DNA from: Owenia fusiformis
Lineage: Eukaryota; Annelida; Polychaeta; Sabellida; Oweniidae
NCBI GenBank assembly: GCA_903813345.2
Contig: CAIIXF020000012.1
Location: 27,728,684-27,792,683 of the forward strand
Direction: 5' to 3'
DNA: 64,000 nucleotides
How positions within the stretch are numbered: position 1 is the stretch's first letter; each line of letters opens with the position of its first letter. Below the pieces are notes generated by a model, which was given only the letters and a program-made list of their open reading frames with translations, ran no database searches and was not told where the DNA came from. Position numbers and translations under genes: made by a program. Shown here in pieces: positions 12,001 through 23,663 of this stretch.

Positions 12001-13475
12001 TCGTGCTATTGCTTGTGCTGGACCAGAAATGCAGGTGAGGCTCTTGTTAAGATTTTAGCAATTAAAAGTGAGATTCGTGTTTTTTTGTTCATGTGCATGG
12101 GTTATATTCTCTGTCAGGTTTTGGATATTGGGTTTTATCCCATGGTTGTAGGGATATAGTGAATATATTGAAGAAAATCGTTAAATATTGGCCTTGGTCA
12201 AAAATTATTTCAAAATCATACAGATTTTGTTCACTATTTTGAGGACTTTTCAAGTGATCTTCCAATATTAGGGAGTTTCAGCTCAAAACGCCAACCTATA
12301 TGTATGACCAATCACCCATACATCGCTTAAATATTTTCCGTTCACATTAAGGTTGTTAAAACATTGCAAGCTTAAACTCCCTATTATCAATTGAGCTTTC
12401 TCTGGAATTTTATAAAAACTGAACCCCCTTGGCAAAAGCTGGCTTACAGGCCTGTTAATAGTGCATTATCTTATCGTACAGCTGATCTTAGAGACATGCA
12501 ATTAGTTAATAAAAACAATTCTAGTTGATTAATTCCCCTCCCATACTATTGCATTGTATATCATGACAAGAAACTAATTGACTAATTAATATCTTCTGTA
12601 GCAGTATTGCATGTATGACATGACAAGCAACAAAATCACTAAATAACACATTACTACAAAAATAGGAAGTAGGCCAATTAGTGTCCCAAAATGTTATTAT
12701 TTTCATTTCAAATTGAACTCCTGTCATCCTCCAAAATGTGATTATTTTATCAATTTAAAAAGTCCATCATTTAAAAAACAATGAAGGCTTGCAAAATGTT
12801 GCAAAATACTATGAGTATTTGAAATTCATAAGAATTAATTTACTCATGAATCAGTCATGTGTACTTTTAAAATTTGTTCGAAACTTTGTGTGAATGAATG
12901 CAATGAATCGTTTTGCTTGATTTGTCCCAAAATTAATGAGTAATCAATTTTCATAGTGAATTACAATCATTCAGTTTTTTGCAATATATCAAAAATCAAA
13001 AACTTTTTATTTCATGAAGTTAATTTATTTTTAAGTTGTAAGTAATAAGATGACCTAACATTAATCGATTTAGAGTACAGCAAAACCTGTCTAAGTGGAA
13101 CACCATTGGTACATCTAAAAAGTGTTTCACTTCGGAGGTGTTCCATTTATAGAGGTTCATTTAACATTAAGTCAGTTGGTATTTGGAAATTGGAGGTATT
13201 CCACTTATAGAGGTGTTCTACATTGCATCTTTTACTGAACTTCTAAATATTGGCAGAATCTTCTTAGATTTTTTCTCTGTAAATAGATAAGAGTATTCAA
13301 TTCAACAATCAATAATGTATCCTTTTTTCAGGTGAAACTTCTTGGATCTCTGGGTCTAAAGTCAACACTGATAACAGATGGCACCACCCCTATCAACCTG
13401 TTCAACACAGCAAATGGACTCATAGGTGGCGCTATGATGAAGCACCAGGGTGGCGTGGAATCTGATGATGAATAG
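43..13475 (+). CDS. MVP: Major vault protein, 3' part (14 exons, 5' end outside window)
   Basis: MVP forms the shell of the cytoplasmic vault ribonucleoprotein particle. Exons, all with AG/GT borders and matching phases: 43-174, 639-764, 1132-1242, 1703-1828, 4168-4224, 5589-5738, 6051-6199, 6868-6993, 7476-7673, 8376-8520, 10621-10832, 11179-11422, 11846-12034, 13332-13475 (TAG). They encode 702 residues. Family length is near 850-890, so about 190 N-terminal residues lie upstream. Order seen: MVP beta repeats (residues 1-~290, e.g. [32 protein letters not shown]), the shoulder region ([45 protein letters not shown]), a long charged cap helix (about residues 495-655, [23 protein letters not shown] in two parts), and the cap ring ([21 protein letters not shown]). 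The C-terminus (...GGVESDDE) is shorter than in vertebrates. Exon 5 (4168-4224) may be optional. Identification is secure; the exact use of small exons is inferred. Confidence 0.95.
331..399 (+). pseudogene. Decayed duplicate of MVP exon 639-764
   Basis: Directly after an acceptor-like TTTGCAG, the sequence translates as [20 protein letters not shown] and then runs into TAA at 397-399. The real exon at 639 begins [20 protein letters not shown]. Twelve of the first 20 residues agree, in the same phase, so this looks like a tandem exon duplicate that has lost its 3' half and donor. If spliced in, it would truncate MVP. Confidence 0.75.
2732..3621. mobile_element. Long palindromic foldback element 1 (CAC...GTG ends)
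   Basis: Arms of about 400 bp (2732-3138 and 3215-3621) are near-perfect reverse complements. The ends read CACCCTTGGTATACGCAGC and its complement. Flanks are AAGTA and AAGTT, a 4/5 match to a 5-bp target duplication. The centre holds two direct 37-bp copies (3138-3174, 3175-3211) containing GGACYGGTTCGGGGCAAT. A related GACCGGTACGGGTC motif lies just inside the termini. No coding capacity is seen. It lies in an MVP intron. Confidence 0.85.
4168..4224 (+). CDS. MVP: Small 57-bp in-frame exon of MVP, candidate cassette exon
   Basis: The exon is bounded by TCTTACAG and GTGAGA, starts and ends in phase 0, and encodes [19 protein letters not shown]. It lies alone in a 3.8-kb interval. Skipping it joins ...TDKEQ to [10 protein letters not shown] in frame, which matches the ungapped vertebrate MVP layout better. 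It is therefore probably a lineage-specific acidic insertion between MVP repeats, perhaps alternatively spliced. Confidence 0.6.
6200..6365 (+). repeat. 25-27-bp tandem repeat that includes the MVP exon donor
   Basis: About seven units of the form GTCAGTAAACATTTAGTNTTNNACAT follow directly from the donor of exon 6051-6199. The first unit supplies the splice donor itself (AG|GTCAGT), and several later units repeat GTCAGTAAAC. Confidence 0.85.
6545..6735. repeat. Miniature inverted-end repeat rich in G/C runs
   Basis: The left end reads AGGCCCATACCCAGGGGGG and the right end CCTGGCTACGGGCCTGGGTC, imperfect inverted ends around about 190 bp in an MVP intron. Fragments with the same GTAACCAGCTTTTGCCAAGGGG / GAACCCCC style occur near 12400-12450 and 16885-16985. 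Confidence 0.5.
7726..8049. mobile_element. 324-bp miniature element with GTACTGTAC ends
   Basis: The left end GTACTGTACGCCTGGTGTTTT pairs with the right end AATACCGGGGGTACAGTAC in inverted orientation. Both subterminal regions are rich in TTCGCG/CGCGAA words (at least seven). There is no ORF. It lies in the intron after exon 7476-7673 and looks like a non-autonomous DNA transposon. Confidence 0.65.
8541..9077 (+). repeat. 88-bp tandem array, six copies
   Basis: The word CCAGGGTTT recurs with its GGG at 8571, 8659, 8747, 8835, 8923 and 9011, an exact 88-bp period. Each unit carries AAGTGCAGCTGGTCAAATTG and TGGACCAGCTAGTTATCAAT. It starts 20 bp into the intron after exon 8376-8520. A small hairpin (TCCTCCAATGTTAAAATG with its complement) follows at about 9081-9113. 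Confidence 0.92.
9274..10510. mobile_element. 1.24-kb element with ~26-bp inverted ends and internal AGGCGCGCAGTTTG motifs
   Basis: The left end (9274-9299, ATGCCCATGTCAAGCAGCGT...) is the inverse of the right end (10485-10510, ...GCAGCTTGACATGGGCAC) with few mismatches, and flanking bases extend the similarity. The motif AGGCRCGCAGTTTG or its complement recurs near 9298, 9326, 9698, 9729, 10080, 10447, 10471 and 10486, mostly near the ends. Internal ORFs are short and unconvincing. It lies inside an MVP intron. Family not assigned. Confidence 0.7.
13078..13230. repeat. Degenerate repeat with AAACCTGTCTAAGTGGAACACC
   Basis: Related phrases (GTGTTCCACTTATAGAGG and AAGTGGAACAC) face each other within 150 bp. 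A similar fragment, GAAACACCTCGCAAGTGGAACAC, occurs near 34160. It is probably a remnant of a Tc1-like miniature element in the last MVP intron. Confidence 0.35.
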
Positions 13476-14200
13476 GAAACAACAATGGAGAATGAAGAAT
13501 ATATAATGTAGCATTCATCTATCACTCAGCTCAACATACAAAGCTTTACAACTCCTTTGAAAAGTTGAAATGACACTTTACCTATCTCTTTTTTGAAATA
13601 TACTGGGATTTACTTTTGGTATGATCGTAACTTACGATTCTGAGAAAATCACTGTCTATTTTATGACGAACGATTACTTGCGACCAAATCGTAAATTACG
13701 ATGGTTCCAAAAACGGACCCCTGTAGAATATTCAAACAAATGTATTTATGGGTCTATTTTACTCCATTGCATTACAGAAGTGTAGCTTGGTTAAAAGTTA
13801 TTGTTTCACATTTACTTATCGTAACTTTTGATTGGTCAGTATTTGTATGGTGGATCGAATTGTGTTCGATTTGCAGCAACAGCAGGGCATGACAAACTTG
13901 TAGGCTACTCATATTTTGAGACATTCAAAATATTTTGAGAAAAAATGTATATTTTGGGATGCTCAAAATATTTTGATAAGCTCAATTCAACTTTAAGATA
14001 TCATTAGAGAATCATATTGTAAAGTGAAATATTTAGATGTTCTAGTGAATACTCAAGAAAATGATAGATGTGTTAAATCTAGCTAGCTTCAAGCCCCTGT
14101 GACCCCGTACTACACACCTACCACAAGTGGTGAAGTCCAGGATGGTCCCAAATACACTCGTATTTCAGAAATAAATATTGGTTCTCTTGAGGAAAACATG
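13476..14200 (+). other. MVP 3' UTR and flank
   Basis: This follows the MVP stop. The first clear AATAAA is at 14170-14175 and could be the poly(A) signal, giving a 3' UTR near 700 bp. No other gene is seen. Confidence 0.4.
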
Positions 14201-15255
14201 TCATATTACATACCAGTGGATAGGGAGTTTACTTATCTTTAATTTGGTATATCATGAGAATATCACCCAATTTTTTTTTGGACCACCCTGTATATAGGAA
14301 GGGGGGGGGTCAAGGGACTTGATGCAAGACTATAGATTTGCATAGTTGTGTTGTTTAAATGAATTAGAAACATGCCCGGAACACATGTACTATGTTTGAG
14401 TGGTCGGAACATATGCAGGTATACATTTGTATGTTATGATTCGTGAAGACGGAACAGGGTTACTTAAGAAATGCAGTGTATGAGAGGTCGAGAAATATTA
14501 CAAAAACTGATCTTTTTTTTTTCATTGACTGAATTGTGTGCTTAGAACGTTTGTTTTCATACAGCAATTGGCAAGTCCAACACTTTATTCAAGTCCAATT
14601 TATACTGAAAGTTTTTTCCTATAGAATTCCAGTAACATTGTATATATCTACTGTAAAACCTGAACTTTTTTATATTCAGTTCTTTATTTATACGATAAAC
14701 ATTGACCCATATATAACATAGAAAATATTTTTATGGTTTATTGTACAATGTCATTGCTGTGAATAACAGCAAATTTGTTATATTCAAACTTATAGCATAT
14801 AGTTTAATATAATCTCTGTAATCTGATTGGTTCATTGAAAACTGCCTTCAACCAATCAGATAACAGGTATCCGTAATTGTATGTTATGAGTTTAACAGAT
14901 TTCGCATGATGGGAATTTGCAGTAACATTATCCCACCATTGCTAATTGCTAATAGGGATAGGGAATTTTTACAGAGGCTGTAACATACTGATGCCAAGGA
15001 TCTGTTGTTATTCTAAATGCAAAAACCAATTGTGAAATAACTATTCACAAGGAGTAGGTTTCATTTGAAATGAAACATATCAAGCAATACATATTTCTTA
15101 CTGGCAGTCACTTTTTTTGTTTTTATATTATAAAGGTGATAAACATCAACAATATCTCTCACATGTAATTTTTTCAAAGTGCAAAAGCATCAGATATATA
15201 TATATATCTACCAGTATATATGTATGTGCGATTTCTTCTTTGTAATCACATCAAT
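14201..15255. other. Intergenic, no gene seen
   Basis: AT-rich sequence with short homopolymer runs (G-run near 14305, T-run near 14513) and a short TA microsatellite near 15195-15207. No splice-consistent coding sequence was found. Confidence 0.6.
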
Positions 15256-15531
15256 TTAATATTGACCATGTGTGATAATATTGACCATGTGTGATAATAT
15301 TGACCATGTGTGATAATATTGACCATGGGTGATAATATTGACCATGAATGGTAATATTGACCAGGAATGGTAACATTTGCCATGGGGGATAACATTTGCC
15401 ATGGGTGATAATATCGACTATGTGTGCTTATATTGACCATGGGTGATAATATTGACCATGTATGCTTATATGGACCATGGGTGATAATATCGACCATGGG
15501 TGGTTATATTCACCATGCGTTCTTATATTGA
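15256..15531 (+). repeat. 19-bp minisatellite, about 15 units
   Basis: Units follow GATAATATTGACCATGTGT with drift (ATTTGCC, TCGAC, GCTTATATT variants). The 19-bp period is not a multiple of three, so the open frames on both strands are repeat artefacts. The drift increases away from the first four near-identical units. Confidence 0.9.
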
Positions 15532-15539
15532 CTACCTGT

Positions 15540-16491
15540 ATATTAATGTGTTTACTTAATTGCCAAAAAGTGATTTTTACCATAATATCAGTTCATACAT
15601 ATTTGAAAAAATCATGTCCTATTAAATATATTATTAAGCAGATTTCAGACATACTGTGAAATGTAACGACAGCAATGTTGAATTTATTTGAAATAAATAT
15701 GATGATGTATCTGTGATCTTAAAATAGTATGGGCATGTAGGGGGATATCATATACCATATCCCTATACAACCTCCCTACATAATCCACGAAATGCTTTAT
15801 ATAATCATAAAAATATTCATATTTATTGTTATACATCGTTACCATTTGATATAAGTAGAATAAAATGCTACTCAAATACATGATTATTAGTTTCAGTATC
15901 TAGATACAGGAAAACTTGTGGTGTAGTGGTGAACACCTATATACATGACGTATATCAAAACCTGAGCACTTGTGTTTTCCAGGGTATTTTCCCGACTGTT
16001 GAATCACCCACACGAGACTATTTTGCATCCATCTGAAAAATGACGATCAAAATGTTATGGAGGTCCAAATAGGTTTTCACATGGCACACCTTCATGCGCA
16101 CTAAACTGGTGGTAGTTTGTTGTGAATGAGGGAATTCGCATTTGAATCTTTTTACGGGTACAACATTTTGTGGTTGTAGTGTGTCAAGCGTTAAAGTGTC
16201 AAAGTGTCGAAAAAACAACAAATCGAGCAAATGTGACCCAGCACCGTCCATTACACACTGATATTTTCTCTTTTTTTTATGTTGGCACGTTTGGCAGCAC
16301 AGTTTGTAAAATTCAAGGTCAATGACAAACTTCTTTTAAGCAATTATTCACTATAAAGACATTCTACTTTTTCATATTGAAAAGATTGACTGAAAGAGAA
16401 AATGCCATTATTCACCGTTTCTGTCAATTTTGAGTGCATATCATAATTTTATGAAAATCTCATTTATTAATATTAACCTTAATATAAGGCA
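15540..16491. other. Intergenic, no gene seen
   Basis: AT-rich. Near 16140-16260 is a fragment ending CAAATGTGACCCAGCACCGT that resembles one end of the GGTCACATTTGCTCCG miniature family seen at 38872-39007. Nothing else is supported. Confidence 0.5.
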
Positions 16492-16664
16492 GGTGTAAAA
16501 GGGTAGGAGGTCCTATCAAATTATGGTCCTACTCTCCATTGATTTATATGGTGACCTAGATACAACTCTTTCCCTTATTATCTTATACACAATCAGGGCC
16601 AGTAAGGGTCGTTTAGAAAGGGGACCATAATCCCCAGGGGACCATAATTTCTTTCACACCGGGT
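16492..16664 (+). repeat. Dispersed ~170-bp repeat R1, copy 1
   Basis: Contains AGGTCCTATCAAATTATGG, GATTTATATGGTGACCTA, CAGGGCCAGTAAGGG and GACCATAATCCCCAGGGG. The ends GGTGTAAAAGGG and CTTTCACACCGGG are partly inverted. Other copies are at 21118-21212, 45842-46012 and 46989-47154. Confidence 0.85.
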
Positions 16665-17740
16665 TGAGTACTTTTATCAAATATATGAAAGTAGGATACC
16701 CACTGTTTGAATAATCTCGTTTGTGCTCTTTGTTTTGCGTATCACAAAATCCTGCCCAATATTTATTTTACATGAAATGCGTCCTAAAATTTAGCAAGAT
16801 ACTAAATTGGGTTCTCTTTCCATTTACACACGACACAATTACAACTGTTTTTATTCAGTTTATATTCAATAAAGTCTCGTAGGAACCCAGGTCCGTAACC
16901 AGCTTTTGCCAAGGGGACCCACTTTTCATAAAAATTCAAGGGGGTTCACTTTGACGAAGGCCCAAAATCGCAGGAAAATGCTCATAAACGTGACGAACTG
17001 CAAAGCCTGGAATCGGATGTAATAAATGGCGACATGCGCTATAAGGCTCAATTTCGCTCGTTACTAGAGTAAGTAAAGTCCGCCTATAAGTAGTCCGCCG
17101 TTTGCGAGTCAATGAAAAACCTGTATTATCTTAGCAGAACACCGTGTAGCGGCCAGATGAATAAACGTGCAGCCCTTTCTTAATTGCCCACCCCCCTTAA
17201 AAGTGCCCCCCTTTTAATCGCCCTCCCAAAATAGCAATCCTTAACCCTCAGTGAGGTTGATCCAGGCAAGTTTTATTCGACAAAAAGATTCGTACATTGC
17301 AATAGTTTCGATTCACGAAACGATGTTATATTGCAGGTTAAGTTGTTGGCCTTTCAACAAATGTCAAGATACAAACTTGTGAAAAATGAGGTCATTCAAA
17401 AAAGCTTTCTTGTCGTCACTTTTAAATAATTGTTGATTGATTGTCCGCTTTTTTACAAGTAACCATGGTGATTGAAACTATGCGGATACCTCCAAATGAA
17501 AACCGACCTGAGACTCGATTAGATCAAAACAGACAGCATTAAGAGAAGCAACGGAGATTTAATAGATTATATTATATTATTTATTAAATTAAATGTTGAT
17601 TTACAAATTTTCACCAAGGCCTTTGGTAGATCAACGAAGATCGTTAATAGAAGTTCAGAATATACTAAGGGTGCAATTTCTAAATTCTAAATAATAAAAA
17701 CAATAAACGTTTATTTTGCTAGGATTACAAATAGACAAAA
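16665..17740. other. Upstream region of the vWA gene
   Basis: Contains a repeat fragment with GTAACCAGCTTTTGCCAAGG near 16895-16920, then C-rich and AT-rich sequence. No clear TATA box or initiator could be chosen. The coding start is at 17741 in CAAAAATGAAA context. Confidence 0.4.
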
Positions 17741-20087
17741 ATGAAATCGTTAATATTTGAAATAGTACTGTTTTATCTGTGTGTTAATCAATCAAACGGA
17801 TCGACAATAATCGATAGATTGACCCTACTTAAAAATAATATAAAGAACAACCAAGTGCAGATCATAGAGCTTGGGAACGCCACAAATGAGGACGGTGGAA
17901 AGCAGCTGTCCGGTCGAATAGTGTTAGAGGACCCCGAACCCCCGATTGTTCCTGCAGGCGGGCAAGAACCAACCACGTCCACACCGGAGTTACCTTCCGA
18001 TGTGTTGTACGATATGACGGAGGGTGAGTATAGCTGCACTCGATGCTTGTTTTGGATGGAGGAGGGGATCGGAGAGTGTGTAAAAGAAGATGCCATGATC
18101 ATTGAGAGCTATGAACACCTTTCCCGGTGATTCATTCCGTGGATCAGTCGTATTCCAATGTAAACAAACCCACTGCCACGGGATGGATCACTGGGAAAGG
18201 GTGTGATTGAGAGGGGAGAAAGAGTTGAGGATGCTGGAAGGGGGGAGGAAGAGAGGGAGCAATACACTGTAGGGAATATATGATTTTGTGATAGAGGGTG
18301 CATCACTGGCATGACACTGGAAATCTTGTACGAGAAACGGTGCATGATTTAAACTGAGCGGGTGATGCATGGTGAAACCTTACCAAGTCAAAAGCCCGGT
18401 CTAAATAAATGTGGGCTCATCATCATATAATTTATAAAATCTAAATTACATTTAATGTTCCTGGCAAACACTGAATTCACGCTAAAGTTAATGTTTATGC
18501 TACCCTGCGCGCAAAGTTGTCAAACGAATGCAAAGGGTGTCTATAAATTTCGAAATTAAATTAATGCCATTGATTTTAATAGATGTTACAAACCCGTTTT
18601 CCACATGACGAAATTCATTTCATTTTGGAAATTAAATGTTTTCAACAAGGCAGAAAGCATCTCAAACGTCAATTCATTAGAATTGCATCAGAGCGCTATA
18701 TGAGATTCGAACATGACTGTCTTCACGCCTTCTATAAATTGTAAACAAAGTCAATGCTTCAACTGGGTTATATTCGAGATCAATTTCCCAGTTAATACGT
18801 GTAATGTGTGACGTCATAACGGTCATGGTCCTTCGGTCGTTCGGGGTACAGAAAACTTTTGTGCCTAGCCCTGCGGGGTGTATTCGACGATATATCCCCT
18901 GCTTTTCGGTCTATATTTCTTAAATATATAAAATCATTTAAATCAACTAAAATTTCTCATTTACTAAATGTAGGTTGTAATTTACAAATATAAGCCATGA
19001 ATGAAAATTGTAAATGCACATCATTATTTAAGAGATTGAAATGAAAGCATGTAACATATCAAATCCATCTGCAAAAATAGAAATTGATATTGTACAAAAG
19101 TACATTCTATTCCCACTTCCATTGATTAATGGACCAACGGATATAGATGAAAATCGTGTTGCTTTTCTAATTAATTTATAATTTCGAAAAGAAATTAAGT
19201 TTGTAATAGTACACTTGAACTTGGTATAAGTTACTATAAGCATTATTTATTGTCTATTATGTCAATAATTTGCAAAAGGCACAATAAGCACATTCAAAGC
19301 AGATATTACGTGGTTCCATCATCACTTTACCATCTCATCACATCATCACCACCTCAAAACATTACATCACCACTTCATCACATTACTTCACATAATATTT
19401 CAGGTAATAAATCAGGTGATTTCGCATTTTTACCAAATCACGTCCTAAAGGCAATTTACATATTTATTTACAGGTCTCGATATCGTCATTGCCATGGATA
19501 TGAGCTGTTCGATTTTACAAGAAGACAAAAACAAAACAATCGATCTTGTTTACGACTTATTTAAATCATTTTTGGAGATTTTAGAAAAATCACGAATTAC
19601 TGTTGTTACGTTTTCGAAGTCTCTCGCTACGCTCGGAACCGTGACAACGAGCAGAGAAGACGATCATGATACCTTGGCGGGAAGGATAGCAGGTATTAAC
19701 ATCACAGAACGAAATTGTAAAACCCGATCGTACCAAGCATTTGAACAAGCTGACAATATGTTCTGCTGGGTCGCGAAGGATGATGGGATTGAAAGTGTCC
19801 CGTGTGAGTACTCATTTAATCTTTTGCTAGTGGTTGGCGATGGGCGATCTTGGCCCGTGAAATCGAGAGTCAAAACACTGAATCTTGCAGTTAAAATGAA
19901 GAAAAATGACGTCAGGATCATCTGGGTAGAGACCCCGACCAGAGTTCTAAAAAGAGACATTCCATCTGACATTCTCGAGGTCGTGTCCGATGAAAGTTTA
20001 ATTTTTCGAATGGACAACTTTACAAATACAAGACTGGTTCAGAAGCTTTTGAGGGTGTCTACGGAGATTAGACATGACGAAATCTGA
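17741..20087 (+). CDS. Secreted von Willebrand factor A domain protein (2 exons)
   Basis: Exon 1 is 17741-18023 (94 codons plus G; donor G|GTGAGT). Exon 2 is 19474-20087 (acceptor TTTACAG; G+GT restores Gly; TGA). The product is about 298 residues. Residues 1-20 are a hydrophobic signal peptide (MKSLIFEIVLFYLCVNQSNG). They are followed by a ~75-residue acidic, proline-rich spacer and then the vWA fold: strand LDIVIAM, MIDAS motif D103-M-S105-C-S107, a middle strand ITVVTFS, and FNLLLVVGDG as a later strand. The length of the vWA part (~200) is normal. vWA domains bind ligands through a divalent metal at the MIDAS; the ligand is unknown here. Retaining the intron would instead give a 129-residue signal-peptide product ending ...YEHLSR. 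The spliced model is well supported by phase and motif. The orthologue is not recognised. Confidence 0.82.
18024..19473 (+). other. Intron of the vWA gene
   Basis: Contains a GA-rich stretch near 18210-18265 and a CATCAC-rich microsatellite near 19317-19395. Short ORFs here do not splice sensibly. Confidence 0.6.
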
Positions 20088-20908
20088 TGGATGGGAAATT
20101 ATATAAAGAACTTATTTCGTTTAATTTGTGATATTTTAGAGTTCGAGTTATGATAAACAATTTTCAGGCGTCCTTACAACATCAACATCATAAAATAATT
20201 TACAAGTTGGGAAATGATCAACAAATCGGCAATAATGACGGCAACTGATGAAAACTGTAATTTGTAAATATTCTCATAAAAAGGAGTACCCAATATGGAG
20301 CCTCGTGGAACGCAGTTACTAATACACACAGGCGTATTACTTTATTGTTCTTTACAGGAATTGTTCTTAACGGATATGATAAACGAAAGCTCTCACAAAA
20401 AGGAGATCTAAACGCACAATAATAAAAAGCAGTTTTCTACAAAAATAAGAAATGATGCAATTATAAACCAGAATATATGTAAATAATATTATGTAGTTTT
20501 CTTAAAAATAAGGCGAAGATTTTTGTTCATTAATAAATAACCAGAGTTCCGTTCAGGGGAATTAGCTCAAATCCTCATAAAAACTAGTGACGCGTTGAAA
20601 TTTTCTTTCGTTACACTCACCATTACAGGTTATTTCTTTTTTTATAAAAAGTGTAACACTTCTGAAACTTTCTGGAACTATATTACAAGTCTTAAATTTT
20701 GTTTTTTGTCTCCTCCAAAAGCGCATTAATAGTGTATCGAAGCAAGTAGGAAATATGCGTTAAAACAAGACTCACTTATTTACTAATGAAACGCAAGCTC
20801 CAGAGGGAGATATTACAAGATATAAGGGCGACCGGGGGAGATACACATATTTCCCGAGGGATTATAAACTCTGTATCCGAAACCAACCGTACATACAGAT
20901 TTTTTCCA

Positions 20909-21046
20909 TACCTACTGAGATCCTAGGTACATTATACCTCATACATTTTCAGCGTGTATCCAACCCGGTCCCGGACCTTGGCGACTGCTTCTTAGATACA
21001 CTATATATTCTCGCTTGTTATGTACCTAGAACCTTAGTAGGTATCA
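20909..21046. repeat. 138-bp inverted-repeat miniature element
   Basis: The arms ATACCTACTGAGATCCTAGG and ACCTAGAACCTTAGTAGGTA are reverse complements with three or four mismatches. The G/C-richer centre contains ACCCGGTCCCGGACC. Confidence 0.65.
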
Positions 21047-21117
21047 GTTCTACCTGTAATTTTGCTATGACAGCTGAATAAATGGACATACACTCGAGGG
21101 ACACAAATAAGCCACTA

Positions 21118-21212
21118 GACCCTCATAATCTTATACGCAATCAGGGCCAGTAAAGGCCGTTAAGAAAGGGGACCATAATCCCTGGGGACCACTATTTCTT
21201 TCACAGCGGGCC
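21118..21212 (+). repeat. Dispersed repeat R1, copy 2 (5' truncated)
   Basis: Begins at the CTCATAATCTTATACGCAAT part and ends at TTTCTTTCACAGCGGG. The first ~75 bp of the family consensus are missing. Confidence 0.75.
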
Positions 21213-22357
21213 AATAGAAACCTGAGGTTTGTCCCATGGACTATACGACACCTGTTCCCATCAATAATTCGAACTTGTAACTATTAAAATAGCTTACCTT
21301 TAGGTACTATATTTTCTGATAAATTAAGAAAAGGCTACAGGCCATGGTACTTAGGTTCGACTTAATCATTTGCATTTAAAAAAAAGTCGAATCCCATCTC
21401 ACGTGTACTCAATTTTGTGTATTCACTGATCAGATGGGCGAAATACTGAACAAATATTTAACCACGTTTAAAAGGGAAACAGGGTACAGTTAAGTGGATG
21501 GACAAATGGAGGACGTGGGTTTAATTATATATTTCTGAAAGTAAAATACATTTTCATTCATTTCTAGTGTTCTACCAGACATAAAATAGATTCAGCAAGC
21601 AGTTTGTAGAATATTGTTGGCAAAAAAACATATAGGCAAAGATAGACAATAGTGGGCGCAGTGAAGCAAAACTCGAAAGCAATACAAGATACATTTCAGT
21701 AAATCTATTAACATACAGGGAGCGTGTAAGTTTCACTTCGAAAATGTTACTTATTTTGAAATTGGTATGTAACAAAAAAAAACAGTTAAATGTTATTTAA
21801 ACTGCGTGCGCGTGTCATTGTATTATATTTAGATATGTTTTCTAGTATGTTATTCAACTGTATTTTTGTGAATTAATTGTTTTTCTAAAATCTTAAGATG
21901 AATAAAAAGTCGTCCCAGAAATGGATCTTTACTTTGCCGTAAGGCACAGCATATTGTGAAACATTTTTACTCTTGGTGATTAGCGTTTTATGATTAAATG
22001 CAAAATCACTGGAGTAGATACCACCCCAAAACATCCGACATTCAACATGTCATAGGCAGTACATCGATCTGGTAATAGTTTTCAGAGTGAAAAATGGGTT
22101 AAGCATAGTTATAGTATTATGAATCCACTTCCTACAAAAACATTAATTGTACAGCACTATAATATGTCTAGTCAACATTCAAAATGGCAGCGGTAACGGT
22201 TACGCGATAAACACGATACAAATATATGTCAAATTCCGCAAGTTATTTTGCAGTTTTAAGCAAGCATTTTCATATATACATACACGTCGCACGAAACAGG
22301 GGACAATTAGAGTAACATTATGGCGTCAAAATACAAAAACAATACAATTAAGGAATA

Positions 22358-22517
22358 AAGACCGAGATTCTATGATTTATGGCGCAATATATGACCGAAA
22401 ATTTTATTCTGTTCATTGTTAAAAGACCGAAATCGCGTAGCGATTGAGGTCTTTGGCAATGGACAGAATAAAATTTGAGGTCATATATTTGCCATAAATC
22501 ATAGAACCGAGGTCTTT
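22358..22517. repeat. 160-bp hairpin element with nested AAAGACCG palindrome
   Basis: The outer arms AAGACCGAGATTCTATGATT and ATCATAGAACCGAGGTCTT fold over an inner near-palindrome (AAAGACCGAAATCGCG with CGATTGAGGTCTTT). The same terminal word AAAGACCG is used by the outer and inner hairpins. Confidence 0.8.
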
Positions 22518-23655
22518 GTTACGATTCTAACATGATGATTCTTCCGATTTGATTATTTTCAATCTGAAAAATTCTAATGTTTTGGACATTCTATTTACCG
22601 GATTTCATCCTAGCTAAATAGTTTGCAAAAATATCAATAATGAAACTGACGTCACATATTGGCAAGGTTGAATAAAGGTAAACTTATTGCTTGTCTCCTT
22701 CGCCTTCAAAACCATACACAATTTTGAAAATCTTAAAAGCGTTCATATAAGACGATTTGAACTGTAGCCGCTAGGCAATTGTGACGTCATAAAAGCACAT
22801 GTTTCAATGAATAAAATGTGAAATTTTAGTAAAATTCTGATCAGTATTTCAAAAGTTATTCCGATTTCAACGAACCGTGTTTCGTGAAATGTGACGCCTT
22901 ACAGCGTATCTGACGATGTCGGAGTACATTTAACTTAAAAAATATGGTAGATCCCATCATACTTTTCAAGGAAAAATAATTTCAGTGAAATGCGAATAAA
23001 AAAGACTTCAAAATGATATATAATACACATCGTTAGCTTTTTAAATAAGGCAGATATTAACGCTAAAAGCTGAGATTAGCCCGTATTTCCCGAATTGTCC
23101 CCAGGTCCGTGCACGTCATAACAGCATTTGAAATATTCTACTGACGTAATCCAATGACCCCCCTTGTATGCATTCGTGCATCAATGAACTCCAATGAAAC
23201 GTATCATTCCTTCTATTATTCATTATATTCTGGTTTTGAATGTCAAATACAGCTCCTTGTACCACTAGATTAGGATATCAAGCGCATTAGAAATAATGAT
23301 TGGCACATGTAAGTTGTTATTGTACTCTTCTGAAAATAAAGATTAGATCAATTACATTTAGTGGTTCAAAAATATACTTATTATAAGTATTATCACACTA
23401 TTGCACAAAACATGATTCTAGTATATTATTGACTATCTCAGAATTGTTTTTGTGTAAAACCAGCGAATCGTTCTGTATAATCAGCTTACTTTCTCGCTCC
23501 CTATACTATTTAACAATTCACATTCCTTACACCCCGTATTGATCAACTTTTGCAACTATGTACCCTGTACTATATATTAAATATTTTAACATTTAAAGCG
23601 ATATTATTTACATTCTTTCTTCAACCATTATATGAGCCTGGCCATAGAAATACCG
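22518..23655. other. Intergenic, no gene seen
   Basis: AT-rich. Scattered GACGTCA words occur, but there is no coding sequence, RNA gene or clear repeat boundary that I can support. Confidence 0.5.
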
Positions 23656-23663
23656 GTCTTATC

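Larger units (their letters stand above)
20088..22357. other. Intergenic with two repeats
   Basis: Holds an inverted repeat at 20909-21046 (CATACCTACTGAGATCCTAG against ACCTAGAACCTTAGTAGGTA) and a partial R1 copy at 21118-21212. The rest is AT-rich with no supported gene. Confidence 0.6.

Noticed and set aside
15246-15497. Open frame with HGQYYHTWSILS repeats
   Set aside because: A 19-bp minisatellite read through three frames; no splice or start support.
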